Origin: Melioribacteraceae bacterium
GTDB taxonomy: Bacteria > Bacteroidota > Ignavibacteria > Ignavibacteriales > Melioribacteraceae
Assembly: GCA_016342755.1 (NCBI GenBank)
Contig: JAEINS010000002.1
Span: 186,001 to 250,000, forward strand
Length of the DNA stretch: 64,000 bases
Direction of reading: 5' to 3'
Shown here one piece after another: positions 34,852 through 44,209 of this stretch (positions within the stretch are counted from its first letter, which is position 1; the number at the start of each line of letters is the position of its first letter). Made by a program: the position numbers and the translations under genes. The notes beneath the pieces were generated by a model. It ran no database searches, was not told the origin of the DNA, and was given only the letters and a program-made list of their open reading frames with translations.

Positions 34852-36198
34852 TTATAAACTGTTCACTATTTTTTTAAAAACTTCACCACGATGTTCATAG
34901 CTGTTAAACTGATCAAAACTTGCACAGGCTGGCGAAAGTAAAACTATATCGCCATTTTCAGCTTCCTTAATTGATTTATCAATACTTTTTTCAATAGTAT
35001 CTGTAATCTCGGTCTCTACACGGCTGTGAAAATATTCATATACTTTTTCGGCTGATGAACCAATTGCGTATATTTTTTTAACATGTTTTTTTACCGGCTC
35101 TAGAATTTGATCGTAATTATTTCCTTTATCTTTACCGCCTAATATTAAATATAAAGGTCTGTCAAAACTCCTAATTGCAAACCATACTGAATCAACATTT
35201 GTAGCTTTTGAATCGTTAATAAAACTAATACCGTTAATTTCCTTAACAAACTCTAATCTATGTTCAACACCACTAAAACTTTTTAATCCGTTCCCGATTT
35301 CTACATTAGTAAGTCCAATTTTTTTTGTTACACAAATTACAGCTAAAGCATTTTGAATATTATGTTCACCCTTTATCTGCATACTTTGTGAATCACAAAT
35401 AAATTCACTCTGTTCAATATTTTTGAAGTATAGCTTATCTTCAAGAAGATATGCACCTAAAACGATTTTATTTTCTATGCCAAATTGAATTAATTCACTC
35501 TGTGTATTGATTGATCTTAATCCCAAAGTCCTGTCATCTACATTGGTGATCAAACAATCAGATTCAATCTGATTCATTGAAATACTTAATTTTGAATTTA
35601 CATATTTATTAAAGTCAAAATCATATCTGTCAAGATGATCCGGTGTTATATTCAATATCATAGCATATTTAGGTCTAAATTTACTTATGTGATCCAATTG
35701 AAAACTTGAAACTTCCAAAGCAACATAGTCACTTTCTTCAACATCAAGAACTATTTCAGAAAACGCGAAACCAATATTCCCAGCCAGGTACGTTTTATAG
35801 CCTGCTTCATTTAATACATGAGCACATAAAGATGTAGTCGTGGTTTTACCGTTTGTTCCTGTAATAGCTATTATTGTACCTTTACAAAACCAGGATGCAA
35901 ATTCAATTTCACTAATTACATCTATACATTTTTCCTTTGCTTTCAATAGTACAGGTGCGTTACCTGGCACACCGGGACTTGTGATTATAAAGTCAGCGTC
36001 AAAAACTTTTTCGCTGTGAGCTTCTATTTCGTATTCAATATTTAATTCTTCTAATTGCTTTATTTGGTCTGATAATTTTTCCATTGAGGACATATCGCTA
36101 ACAAAAGGAATTGCTCCAAGTTGTTTAGCAAGTTTAGCAGCACCAATTCCGCTTCTAACTGCTCCTAATATCGATATTTTCTTCCCTTGAATATTCAC
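34852..36198 (-). CDS. murD: UDP-N-acetylmuramoylalanine--D-glutamate ligase
   Basis: Mur ligase (EC 6.3.2.9) adding D-Glu to UDP-MurNAc-L-Ala. The 448 residues have an N-terminal Rossmann-like domain (ISILGAVRSGIGAAKLAKQL), the ATP loop AITGTNGKTTTTS (about 110-122), the NITPDHLDRY segment (about 183-192), FINDSKATNVDS and LLSPACASFDQF near the C-terminus, which together are diagnostic of MurD. It begins with GTG, the G of which is shared with the TAG stop of mraY (TAGTG). Confidence 0.96.
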   Translation of the reverse strand: MNIQGKKISILGAVRSGIGAAKLAKQLGAIPFVSDMSSMEKLSDQIKQLEELNIEYEIEAHSEKVFDADFIITSPGVPGNAPVLLKAKEKCIDVISEIEFASWFCKGTIIAITGTNGKTTTTSLCAHVLNEAGYKTYLAGNIGFAFSEIVLDVEESDYVALEVSSFQLDHISKFRPKYAMILNITPDHLDRYDFDFNKYVNSKLSISMNQIESDCLITNVDDRTLGLRSINTQSELIQFGIENKIVLGAYLLEDKLYFKNIEQSEFICDSQSMQIKGEHNIQNALAVICVTKKIGLTNVEIGNGLKSFSGVEHRLEFVKEINGISFINDSKATNVDSVWFAIRSFDRPLYLILGGKDKGNNYDQILEPVKKHVKKIYAIGSSAEKVYEYFHSRVETEITDTIEKSIDKSIKEAENGDIVLLSPACASFDQFNSYEHRGEVFKKIVNSL

Positions 36199-37307
36199 TA
36201 TCTGACCTTAAAAGATGCTAAACTAATAATTGCTAAAATTATTGTTATTATATAGAATCTGATTACTATCTTTGGTTCAGCCCAGCCTATCTGTTCAAAG
36301 TGATGATGAATAGGAGCCATTTTAAAAACTCTTTTACCTTCGCCATATTTTTTCTTTGTGTACTTAAAATATAATCTTTGAATTATTACTGACACAGTTT
36401 CTAAGAAAAATACTCCTCCTAATATTGGAATTAGTAATTCTTTCTTTATCAGAATAGCCATAATACCAAATGCACCGCCAAGAGCTAACGAACCGGTATC
36501 ACCCATAAATACTTGGGCAGGATAAAAATTGAACCAGAGAAATCCCAAACCGGCTCCTATTAATGCCGCAATAAAAACTGTAAGTTCACCTGACCCGGGT
36601 AAATAAATTATATTAAGATAATCGGCATAAAATATATGTCCTGAAACATAACTCATTATACCAAGAGCTAACATAACTATAACTATTGTTCCAATAGCCA
36701 GTCCGTCTAAACCATCAGTTAAATTGACTGCATTTGAGGTAGCAGTTATTATAAATACTACTGCCGGTATATATAAATATGAAAAATCAAGATTCAGATT
36801 TTTGAAAAATGGCAATGTTGTTTCTGTAGCATAGGCACTGAATTCTGGTGAAAAGTAGACAACACTACCGACAAGTAAACCAAGCAGTATCTGACCAAGG
36901 AGCTTGTAACGTGCAATAAGTCCATCTGGATATTTAGCAACAACTTTTAAGTAATCATCAATAAAGCCAACTATACTTAACAATACCGTTCCTACCAAAA
37001 CTAAAATTATATATGTACTTGCAATATCGGCCCACAATAAAACAGGAACTACAACCGATATAATTATTATAATTCCACCCATGGTTGGCGTACCGGCTTT
37101 TGATTTATGGGACTGCGGTCCTTCTTCCCTAATTGTTTCGCCAATCTGTTTCTTTTTTAGAAACGCGATTAATTTTGGTCCTAAATAGACCGAAAGAAAT
37201 AATCCCGTAATTGCGGCTAAAGCTGAACGGAATGATAAATACCGGAAGACATTAAATCCCGGAGGCGAAAAAACTTTATTAATATATTCTAGAAGATAAT
37301 AAATCAT
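36198..37307 (-). CDS. mraY: Phospho-N-acetylmuramoyl-pentapeptide transferase
   Basis: Integral membrane enzyme (EC 2.7.8.13) that transfers phospho-MurNAc-pentapeptide to undecaprenyl phosphate, forming lipid I. The 369-residue sequence has about ten membrane helices and the family signatures KAGTPTMGGIIII, SIVGFIDDYLKV with the catalytic aspartates, NAVNLTDGLDGLAIG, FMGDTGSLALGG and MAPIHHHFEQIGW. Residues and length match the family. It starts at ATG directly after the murF stop and overlaps murD by 1 nt. Confidence 0.97.
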   Translation of the reverse strand: MIYYLLEYINKVFSPPGFNVFRYLSFRSALAAITGLFLSVYLGPKLIAFLKKKQIGETIREEGPQSHKSKAGTPTMGGIIIIISVVVPVLLWADIASTYIILVLVGTVLLSIVGFIDDYLKVVAKYPDGLIARYKLLGQILLGLLVGSVVYFSPEFSAYATETTLPFFKNLNLDFSYLYIPAVVFIITATSNAVNLTDGLDGLAIGTIVIVMLALGIMSYVSGHIFYADYLNIIYLPGSGELTVFIAALIGAGLGFLWFNFYPAQVFMGDTGSLALGGAFGIMAILIKKELLIPILGGVFFLETVSVIIQRLYFKYTKKKYGEGKRVFKMAPIHHHFEQIGWAEPKIVIRFYIITIILAIISLASFKVR

Positions 37308-38693
37308 TTAATTTCTCTCCTCTAAAACTTTTACAAATTCTTCCATCTTCATTCCACGGGAGCCTTTTACTAAAATTACACTTTCACTTAGATCGCTTTT
37401 CAATAAATACTTAATAAGGTTTTCTCTTTTAGCAAAATGTCTGGCGTTTATTCCATCAGCTTTCAATTGCTTAGATAAATATTTTGAATAAGTTCCTATC
37501 GTTAATACATTATCAATTTTTGCCATTATTATTGGTTCACAAAGGGTAATATGTTTTTCTTTACTCCCGGAACCAAGTTCAAACATATCGCCAAAAATCA
37601 GAATTTTTCTTTTTGCAAGTTTGAATTTCTTTAATACATCAATTCCATTTTTAACCGAAGCGGGATTTGAATTATAAGAATCATTAATTACATAAAAGGA
37701 ATTAACTTTTGTAAGCTCTAATCTTCTATCAAAGGCAACCAGCTTTTTAGTGCCTTCTATAATCTGTTTTTCTGTTAATCCCAACTTTACAGCAATGGTA
37801 ACAGCCGTTAAATAATTTTCGGCATTGGCTTTCCCAAGCAATGGTATAGTTGTTTCAATTTCTGTTTTGCCGATTTTAATAACTGTTTTAGGAAAAGCTT
37901 CTTTTGTATAACCGGCTAATTTCCCTTTCGTTTCAACATTTCCCTTGAAGCCAAAAGTAATTGAATCTTCATACAGCTTTGATAATCCTTTTAACATTGG
38001 ATCATCACAATTAATAAGAACTTTACCACCATTATTATTAGCGATATCCAGAAGATCTTTTTTCTCTTTTAGCACACCATTTTTATCAATTAAAAATTCG
38101 AGATGCGAATCACCAATATTAGTTATAACAGCATAATCAGGCTGAGCTATTTCTGCTGTATATTTTATCTCGCCAAAATGATTTGTTCCATGTTCAAGAA
38201 TTAAAATTTCACAATCCGGCTTAGTATTAAAAATTGTTAAAGGAACACCGATGTGATTATTATTATTAGAAATTGTTTTTGATACTTTATATTTCTCAGA
38301 TAACAGCGTCTCTAAAATTTCCTTTGTTGAGGTTTTTCCATTGCTGCCTGTTATCGAAATCACTTTAACATCTAATTTTCTTCTATATATATTAGCAAGA
38401 TTACCAAAAGCTTTTGTTGTATCTGAAACAGCAATTATAGGGATTTCAGTATTCTTAAGAGTTCTGAGTCTATTTTTATTGATCATAACTGCTGCCGCAC
38501 CGTTTTTAACCGCATCAGCAACAAACTTATGTCCATCAAATTTATCACCCTTAATGGCAATAAAGAGATCATTCTTTTTAATATTCCTGGAATCAATTGA
38601 AACACCAGAAACAGCTTTATAATCATCCGGATTATAAATAACCGCTGTTGGCAGTTCGAATAAATCTTCCAATGTAATTTTTATTTTTCGCAT
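37308..38693 (-). CDS. murF: UDP-N-acetylmuramoyl-tripeptide--D-alanyl-D-alanine ligase
   Basis: Mur ligase (EC 6.3.2.10) adding D-Ala-D-Ala to the tripeptide precursor. The 461 residues show SIDSRNIKKNDLFIAIKG in the N-terminal domain, the ATP loop SITGSNGKTSTKE (about 112-124), NNNNHIGVPLTI, LEHGTNHFGEI and VINDSYNSNPASVK (about 335-348), all MurF-specific. Its ATG lies 13 nt inside the end of murE. The ddl gene supplying D-Ala-D-Ala is not in the window. Confidence 0.96.
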   Translation of the reverse strand: MRKIKITLEDLFELPTAVIYNPDDYKAVSGVSIDSRNIKKNDLFIAIKGDKFDGHKFVADAVKNGAAAVMINKNRLRTLKNTEIPIIAVSDTTKAFGNLANIYRRKLDVKVISITGSNGKTSTKEILETLLSEKYKVSKTISNNNNHIGVPLTIFNTKPDCEILILEHGTNHFGEIKYTAEIAQPDYAVITNIGDSHLEFLIDKNGVLKEKKDLLDIANNNGGKVLINCDDPMLKGLSKLYEDSITFGFKGNVETKGKLAGYTKEAFPKTVIKIGKTEIETTIPLLGKANAENYLTAVTIAVKLGLTEKQIIEGTKKLVAFDRRLELTKVNSFYVINDSYNSNPASVKNGIDVLKKFKLAKRKILIFGDMFELGSGSKEKHITLCEPIIMAKIDNVLTIGTYSKYLSKQLKADGINARHFAKRENLIKYLLKSDLSESVILVKGSRGMKMEEFVKVLEERN

Positions 38694-40150
38694 TCTTCCA
38701 AAAATTCTATTGCTGTTTCTTTGTCTGAAAAATAATTTCTAACGCCATTTATTTCCTGATAATTCTCATGCCCTTTTCCGGCAATAAAAATAATTGAATA
38801 ATCATCAGATTCTTTAATTGCTTTTTTTATAGCTTCTCTTCTATTCTCAATTATATCGTAATTGTCTTTATCTATTCCTGAAATTATATCCTTAATTATT
38901 TCATTAGGATTTTCAGTTCTGGGATTATCAGATGTTATTATAACCTTTGTACTTAGTCTGGACGCAATCTCACCCATTACCGGTCTTTTCGATTTATCAC
39001 GATCACCACCGCAGCCAACAACTGTTATAACATTTCTGTTTTCTTTGTTTATATGGTTAACAGCTTCCAACGCCTTTTTAAGACTATCCGAAGTATGAGA
39101 ATAATCAACAATTGCCTTTTTATTTTTACTGCTTACAACTTCAAATCTACCAGGAACCTGCGAAGTTTTTTTAATCCCTTCAGCAGCTTTTTCTAAACTC
39201 ATTCCAGCCTCAACTGCCGAAATAAAGGCCGATCCGGCGTTATATGCATTGAAATAACCAACAAGCGAAGTTTTCAATTTCTGATTAACACCTTTGTAAT
39301 CAACTTCAAACTCAGTTCCGTCCAAATTATATTTAACGTTTAATATATTGTAATCTGACTTATTATCTATTCCGTAACTAATAACTGATGCTTTTGTATC
39401 TTTAGTCAGTTCAGCCCAGTTATTATCATCCTTATTCACAATTGCTTTTGAATCAGAAGAAGCCTGATCAAAAAATATTTTTTTAGCGGCAAGATAATTT
39501 TCAAATGTTTTGTGATAGTCCAAATGATCGGACGTTATATTTGTGAAAATCAATTGATCAAAATTTAGATATTGCACTCTTGCTAATTCAAGTGAATGCG
39601 ATGATACTTCCATTACACAATACTTACAACCTTCTTTAACCATTTCTCTTAATAAGGAATTGATTGTTATCGATTCAGGAGTTGTAAGTTTGGTTTCAAT
39701 TTTTGTATCACCAATATAATTTGCAATTGTACCAATCAGTCCGGTTTTAAAACCAGCATTCTCAAAAATATTCTTTATATAAAATGCGGTTGTTGTTTTT
39801 CCTTTAGTTCCGGTAATTCCAATAAGAGTTAATTTGCTGGAAGGGTTTTCATAAAAATTGCAGGAAATTCTTGCCATTGCATCTCTTGTATTTGTAACAA
39901 CAAGAACGACAACTGACTTATTATCAATTTCAAAATTTGCATCTTCATTTACTGCAATAACAGAAGCACCTTTCTTAATTGCATCTTTTATAAATGAATG
40001 TCCATCCGCTTTAAAGCCTTTTATAGCTATATATAAACTTCCTTCAGAAACCTCACGGGAATCCATTGTAATATTATTGACTTCCACCAAATCAATATCA
40101 CCTATTGTTCTAACTGTATTTAGGTTTTTTATTACTTCTTTCAATAACAT
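38681..40150 (-). CDS. murE: UDP-N-acetylmuramoyl-L-alanyl-D-glutamate--2,6-diaminopimelate ligase
   Basis: Mur ligase (EC 6.3.2.13) adding the third stem residue. The 489 residues include MDSREVSEGSLYIAIKG (UDP site), the ATP loop GITGTKGKTTTA (about 114-125), EVSSHSLELARV, TNITSDHLDYH and, in the C-terminal domain, SDNPRTENP (about 407-415). The DNPR motif selects meso-diaminopimelate, so the organism should have Gram-negative type A1gamma peptidoglycan. Its ATG shares a base with the ftsI stop (TAATG). Confidence 0.96.
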   Translation of the reverse strand: MLLKEVIKNLNTVRTIGDIDLVEVNNITMDSREVSEGSLYIAIKGFKADGHSFIKDAIKKGASVIAVNEDANFEIDNKSVVVLVVTNTRDAMARISCNFYENPSSKLTLIGITGTKGKTTTAFYIKNIFENAGFKTGLIGTIANYIGDTKIETKLTTPESITINSLLREMVKEGCKYCVMEVSSHSLELARVQYLNFDQLIFTNITSDHLDYHKTFENYLAAKKIFFDQASSDSKAIVNKDDNNWAELTKDTKASVISYGIDNKSDYNILNVKYNLDGTEFEVDYKGVNQKLKTSLVGYFNAYNAGSAFISAVEAGMSLEKAAEGIKKTSQVPGRFEVVSSKNKKAIVDYSHTSDSLKKALEAVNHINKENRNVITVVGCGGDRDKSKRPVMGEIASRLSTKVIITSDNPRTENPNEIIKDIISGIDKDNYDIIENRREAIKKAIKESDDYSIIFIAGKGHENYQEINGVRNYFSDKETAIEFLEECEK

Positions 40151-42159
40151 TAATTAATTCTCAGTGAGTTTAAATTTTTTGATGAACATTTTATATAACA
40201 GATTAATCCGGGTCTAACTTTGTTTCCTGCTTTAATGCTTTGTGAAACTACATTTCCGTTACCAACAATTTTATATTTTAATCCGAATTCAATTAATTTT
40301 GAAATGGCATCCCGCTTCGATAATTTTTTTAAGTCAGGCATTACATTCTTGGCTACAGTTTTTTTCTTTATTTTGGGTTCCGGTTTTTCTTCAGCATAGT
40401 TTGAATATATTGTTTCGCTTATTTCTTCTTTTTCCAGATTAGTAAAAAATTTCTTTATGCTGTTTCTAGGAATCTTATTTCTCTGATCTTCCGGGATAAT
40501 TTCCGGATCAGCTTCAATTATTCTTTCCGCTATATTTTTAAAAATTGGTGCGGCAACAGTTCCGCCGTACCTACTTTTTTTAGGAGAACTTACTAAAATT
40601 AAGCAGACTATTTGCGGATTATCGACGGGGAAAAATCCAATGAAAGAAGCATTATGTTCACTATGCGAATAAGATCCGTTAACAAGTCTTTCAGCCGTTC
40701 CGGTTTTTCCGCCGACTTCTATGTTTTTAATTTGAGCAATTTTCGCTGTACCGTTCTCAACAACACCGTACATAAATTCTTTAATTTTGGCTGATGTTTC
40801 TTTACTTACAACTCTTCTAATTTTTCGGGGATTAAAGCTTTCAACAATTTTATCATTTGAATTCAAAATATTTTTAACAAGTAATGGCTTGTAAAGATCT
40901 CCACCGTTTATAATCGCAGAATATGCAGTAATCATCTGTAAAGGTGTAACTGATACTTCATAACCCTGAGCAATAAACTGCTTAGAAATTCCGGAATATT
41001 CATTTGGCTTTTTCAAATAACCGTCAGCTTCTCCGGGCAATTCAATTGAGGTTACATTTCCAAATCCGAAGTTCCGTAAATATTTGTAATAGCTTTCGTT
41101 ATCAACACGATCAACTAGTTTAACCATTCCTATGTTACTCGACTGCTCAATTATTCCTCTAACCGTTAGTGACTCATGTTTATGTGTGTCTCTAATTCTT
41201 GCAGTTTTAAATTTAAAAGAACCGTTCTCGGTATTTATAACCTGACTTTCGCGCACAAGGTTTTTATCTAGTAAAATTGACATTACTAAAGATTTAAATG
41301 TAGAACCCGGTTCATAAGTATCTGTTAAAGCTCTATTCCGCAGTTCTTCGTTAGAAAAATCACCATAGCTCTGAGGTACAAAGTCAGGTAAATTTGTCAG
41401 GGCTAATATTTCTCCGTTATTTGGATTCATGATAATACCGACAGCAGATTCACCGCCATATATATCAACAGCATCAATAATTTCATCTTCTAATATTTTC
41501 TGATAAGTTTTGTTAAGTGTCAACTGTATGGTTCCGCCATTAATTACTGATTGTGAATTTTCATCATCAACAGAAACAGTTCGTCCAGCAACATCTCTTT
41601 CCAGCATCAAAATACCTTTTTCACCTTTCAGGTATTCATCAAACACTTTTTCAACTCCGGCAATTCCGTTTGAATGTTCATCTACATATCCTAAAACATG
41701 AGACGCCAATTTGTTATACGGATAAATACGTGTAAAATCCTGAGTATTAAATAATCCGCCAACAACAAAATCCCTTAACTTATTTGCTTTGCTTCTGGAA
41801 GTTTTTTTCTCGAGTTCAACATTACCCTTGCTGGTATTCATTTTATCAAGATAGTAACCGGCATCCTTATTAAAAACGGAGGCAAATCTATCTGCAATTC
41901 TTTTTTTATTTTTTTCACTTAACATTCTAACATCAGCAAAAAATGAAATATCATCTTTTGTATAAGTAAGAACATTTTTATTTCTATCAACAATAGAACC
42001 TCTTTCAGGTTCAACTATTTGCTTTTTATTCTGCTGTCTATTAGCCTTGGCAAGATATTCTTCATGCATACTTACTTGAATTGTAAACAATTTGGAAGCA
42101 AGAATTCCCATTCCAATTAAAAGAAACAATATTACTAATATGGCTCGGGAGTTATTCAT
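40150..42159 (-). CDS. ftsI: Septal class B penicillin-binding protein FtsI/PBP3 with PASTA domain
   Basis: Transpeptidase of 669 residues that crosslinks septal peptidoglycan. An N-terminal membrane helix (8-26) is followed by the PBP dimerisation domain (RGSIVDRNKNVL, 53-64) and the catalytic domain with S286-x-x-K289 (PGSTFK), SSN (340-342) and KTG (485-487), all intact. A single PASTA domain lies at about 605-665 (MPDLKKLSKRDAISKLIEFG), which is absent in E. coli FtsI but seen in Bacteroidota and Firmicutes Spo/Pbp proteins. It overlaps ftsL by 8 nt. Confidence 0.94.
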   Translation of the reverse strand: MNNSRAILVILFLLIGMGILASKLFTIQVSMHEEYLAKANRQQNKKQIVEPERGSIVDRNKNVLTYTKDDISFFADVRMLSEKNKKRIADRFASVFNKDAGYYLDKMNTSKGNVELEKKTSRSKANKLRDFVVGGLFNTQDFTRIYPYNKLASHVLGYVDEHSNGIAGVEKVFDEYLKGEKGILMLERDVAGRTVSVDDENSQSVINGGTIQLTLNKTYQKILEDEIIDAVDIYGGESAVGIIMNPNNGEILALTNLPDFVPQSYGDFSNEELRNRALTDTYEPGSTFKSLVMSILLDKNLVRESQVINTENGSFKFKTARIRDTHKHESLTVRGIIEQSSNIGMVKLVDRVDNESYYKYLRNFGFGNVTSIELPGEADGYLKKPNEYSGISKQFIAQGYEVSVTPLQMITAYSAIINGGDLYKPLLVKNILNSNDKIVESFNPRKIRRVVSKETSAKIKEFMYGVVENGTAKIAQIKNIEVGGKTGTAERLVNGSYSHSEHNASFIGFFPVDNPQIVCLILVSSPKKSRYGGTVAAPIFKNIAERIIEADPEIIPEDQRNKIPRNSIKKFFTNLEKEEISETIYSNYAEEKPEPKIKKKTVAKNVMPDLKKLSKRDAISKLIEFGLKYKIVGNGNVVSQSIKAGNKVRPGLICYIKCSSKNLNSLRIN

Positions 42160-42481
42160 ATTTAGAGTTTACTATTTTATTAATTTTCTGTACCAATTCT
42201 TTATCTATAACTAATTTTTCAGGCTGTTCTAAAGTTCTAACTAATCCAAGTCTGTTTTCGGCAATCCCTATAATTCTGTCTTCTGACGATAACTTTTGTA
42301 TCTCTACATATTTTTCATTCAATACATTTTTTTGAAGACTATGAACTTCAGTTTTTTTCTTTTTAAAATTGCTTAAAGATTTTATTTCAAGAATTAAATA
42401 TACATGAGTCAGTAAAAATAGAGCTACCACACCGGTTAAACCAAGTATGATACGTAAATATGATTTTTTTCCTTCGCTCAT
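42152..42481 (-). CDS. ftsL: FtsL-like cell division protein
   Basis: Small bitopic membrane protein of 109 residues: a short basic N-terminus, one membrane helix (about 10-33, IILGLTGVVALFLLTHVYLI) and a periplasmic coiled coil (about 35-80) ending in a FtsL-typical segment IAENRLGLVRTLEQPEKLVI. FtsL forms the FtsQLB complex and activates FtsWI. The call relies on position between rsmH and ftsI and on topology, since FtsL sequence is poorly conserved. It overlaps rsmH by 4 nt and ftsI by 8 nt. Confidence 0.85.
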   Translation of the reverse strand: MSEGKKSYLRIILGLTGVVALFLLTHVYLILEIKSLSNFKKKKTEVHSLQKNVLNEKYVEIQKLSSEDRIIGIAENRLGLVRTLEQPEKLVIDKELVQKINKIVNSKYE

Positions 42482-43398
42482 ATTTTTTCTGCTACTCTTA
42501 ATTTTGCACTTCGTGCTCTTCTATTATTCTTTAATTCCTCACTTGTAGGAACTATTGGTTTTCTTGTAACTAATTTTAAGTTCTTCTTTTTATCACAAGT
42601 ACAAATAGGAAACTCTGGCGGACAAATACACTCTAAAGCCTCATATCTGAAAAAATCTTTTACAATTCTGTCTTCAAGCGAGTGAAATGTGATAATACCA
42701 ATTCTTCCGCCACTGTTAAGCAGATTTACTGATTTCGCTAAAAATCCTTCAAGAACACTTAATTCATCATTAACAAAAATCCGTAAAGCCTGGAAAACTC
42801 TGCTTAAAGATTTTACTAAATAAAATTCTGGAACTATTCCGGCAATAATTTCTTTTAACTGCCCGGAAGTTTTTATTTTTTTATTAGCTCTATACTCAAC
42901 AATTTTTTTTGCAATAATCCGCGATTTTTTCTCTTCGCCAAATTTGTAAATGATGTTTGCAATTTCATCTGCTTCAAAAGTATTAAGAACGTCGGCGGCT
43001 GTAATTCCCACTGACTTATCCATACGCATATCGAGCGGTGAATCTTCTCTAAAAGTAAATCCCGAATCAGTATTATCCAGCTGAAACGATGAAACACCCA
43101 GATCAGCAATTATTCCGTCAAATCCGTCTACAAATTCAATCTTTGAAATAACATTTATATTACTAAATCCAGTATGAAAAATTCCAAATCGGGAATCATC
43201 TTTGAATTTATTTTTACAAAATTTATATGCTTCAATATCTTTATCAGTTGCTAAAAGTTTACCATCATTATCAAGTCTTTTTAATATTTCACCAGAATGC
43301 CCGCCAAAACCCGCCGTACCATCAAAATAGATCCCGTTTGTTTTAGAAACAACGTTATCAATACATTCATAAAATAGAACTGGAATATGAATATTCAT
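42478..43398 (-). CDS. rsmH: 16S rRNA (cytosine(1402)-N(4))-methyltransferase
   Basis: SAM-dependent methyltransferase (formerly MraW), 306 residues, that N4-methylates C1402 in the decoding centre of 16S rRNA. The N-terminus HIPVLFYECIDNV, the SAM motif FDGTAGFGGHSGEIL (about 25-39), ADLGVSSFQLD, the insertion segment DMRMDKS and the C-terminal ITFHSLEDRIVKDFF and RRARSAKLRVAEKI are all canonical. Overlap of 4 nt with both mraZ and ftsL shows tight coupling. Confidence 0.97.
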   Translation of the reverse strand: MNIHIPVLFYECIDNVVSKTNGIYFDGTAGFGGHSGEILKRLDNDGKLLATDKDIEAYKFCKNKFKDDSRFGIFHTGFSNINVISKIEFVDGFDGIIADLGVSSFQLDNTDSGFTFREDSPLDMRMDKSVGITAADVLNTFEADEIANIIYKFGEEKKSRIIAKKIVEYRANKKIKTSGQLKEIIAGIVPEFYLVKSLSRVFQALRIFVNDELSVLEGFLAKSVNLLNSGGRIGIITFHSLEDRIVKDFFRYEALECICPPEFPICTCDKKKNLKLVTRKPIVPTSEELKNNRRARSAKLRVAEKI

Positions 43399-43838
43399 CG
43401 TTTATTCATGACTTCTTTCGCAATCTCTGTATAAGTACGTGAATCAGCATTTAGGTATTCATCGTAAATTGTCGGATTCCAAATTTCAATTTTTTTACCG
43501 GCGCCAATTATTAAAGCATCTTTTTCAATTCCGGCAAAATTTCTTAAATGCTGAGGAAGTGATATCCGGGCTTGAGAATCAATTGTATCATCAAAGGCAT
43601 TTTGCAAGTAAATTCTAAGAAATCTATTCCCAGTTTCATCAAACTCATCTAACTGATTAATTTTGGTTTCTATAGTATCTTTCCAAAGATCCATTGGATA
43701 AACAACTATACACTGATCCATTGCCCTTGTCATCATGAAATTATCGTTAGCCTCAGGATTAACATTCTTGCGTAATTTAGCAGGAATACTAACTCTTCCT
43801 TTTGCATCGACTGAATATTTATAACTTCCTACAAACAT
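43395..43838 (-). CDS. mraZ: Transcriptional regulator MraZ
   Basis: AbrB-fold DNA-binding protein that binds repeats before its own gene and controls the dcw cluster in several bacteria. The 147-residue product has the two MraZ modules, FVGSYKYSVDAKGRVSIPAK (2-21) and DTIDSQARISLPQHLRNFAG near 87-106. The frame is open 30 codons further upstream from a TTG at 43928, but that leader overlaps the predicted promoter and operator and is not family-like; the ATG at 43838 gives the standard N-terminus MFVG. It is the first gene of the cluster. Confidence 0.95.
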   Translation of the reverse strand: MFVGSYKYSVDAKGRVSIPAKLRKNVNPEANDNFMMTRAMDQCIVVYPMDLWKDTIETKINQLDEFDETGNRFLRIYLQNAFDDTIDSQARISLPQHLRNFAGIEKDALIIGAGKKIEIWNPTIYDEYLNADSRTYTEIAKEVMNKR

Positions 43839-43874
43839 GACCTTGACACTTAGTTTTAAAAATTTGGGAGAATT

Positions 43875-43890
43875 AAACACTTTTCCCCAC
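43875..43890 (-). promoter_or_regulatory. Possible MraZ operator
   Basis: On the minus strand GTGGGG (43890-43885) and GTGTTT (43880-43875) are spaced exactly 10 bp, as in known MraZ boxes, where GTGGG-type repeats recur every 10 bp before mraZ. The second repeat is imperfect. It lies 37 nt before the mraZ ATG, just downstream of the predicted -10 element. Confidence 0.4.
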
Positions 43891-43898
43891 TTGAATCC

Positions 43899-43928
43899 AA
43901 AATAACACATTTTAGGTGCTAAAGTCAA
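43899..43928 (-). promoter_or_regulatory. Possible sigma-70-type promoter of the dcw cluster
   Basis: Minus-strand TTGACT (43928-43923) is followed after 18 nt by TATTTT (43904-43899), which match the -35 and -10 consensus at 5 and 4 positions of 6. The position, about 60 nt before mraZ and just upstream of the possible MraZ box, is sensible. The -10 is weak. Confidence 0.4.
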
Positions 43929-44209
43929 GAACTTTATTAGAAAAAATAAATAATTTAGGATAGGTTAACTTATTATAACATCAATAATTAGGCGAATATC
44001 TTATTATTTTAAGATATAGTTGGCAAATACTAATGAATTTTAAAATTTTGAACTATTTTTCTACTGAAAAACTATATTTTAAAATGAATTTGATTGAAAC
44101 CAGCTCTTAGATTAAGTATTTAGAAAAATCAGATATAAATATTTAATATGTGTCAAAGTGTGGGAGAAATTGAAGCCATTTTACAATAATTACTTCACTA
44201 ATAAAAAAA
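43929..44209. other. Non-coding gap between TonB receptor and dcw promoter
   Basis: About 280 nt of AT-rich sequence without an open frame of note and without a recognisable terminator for the upstream TonB receptor gene. The full gap to the mraZ start, including the promoter and possible operator, is 371 nt. I see no structured RNA in it. Confidence 0.6.
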
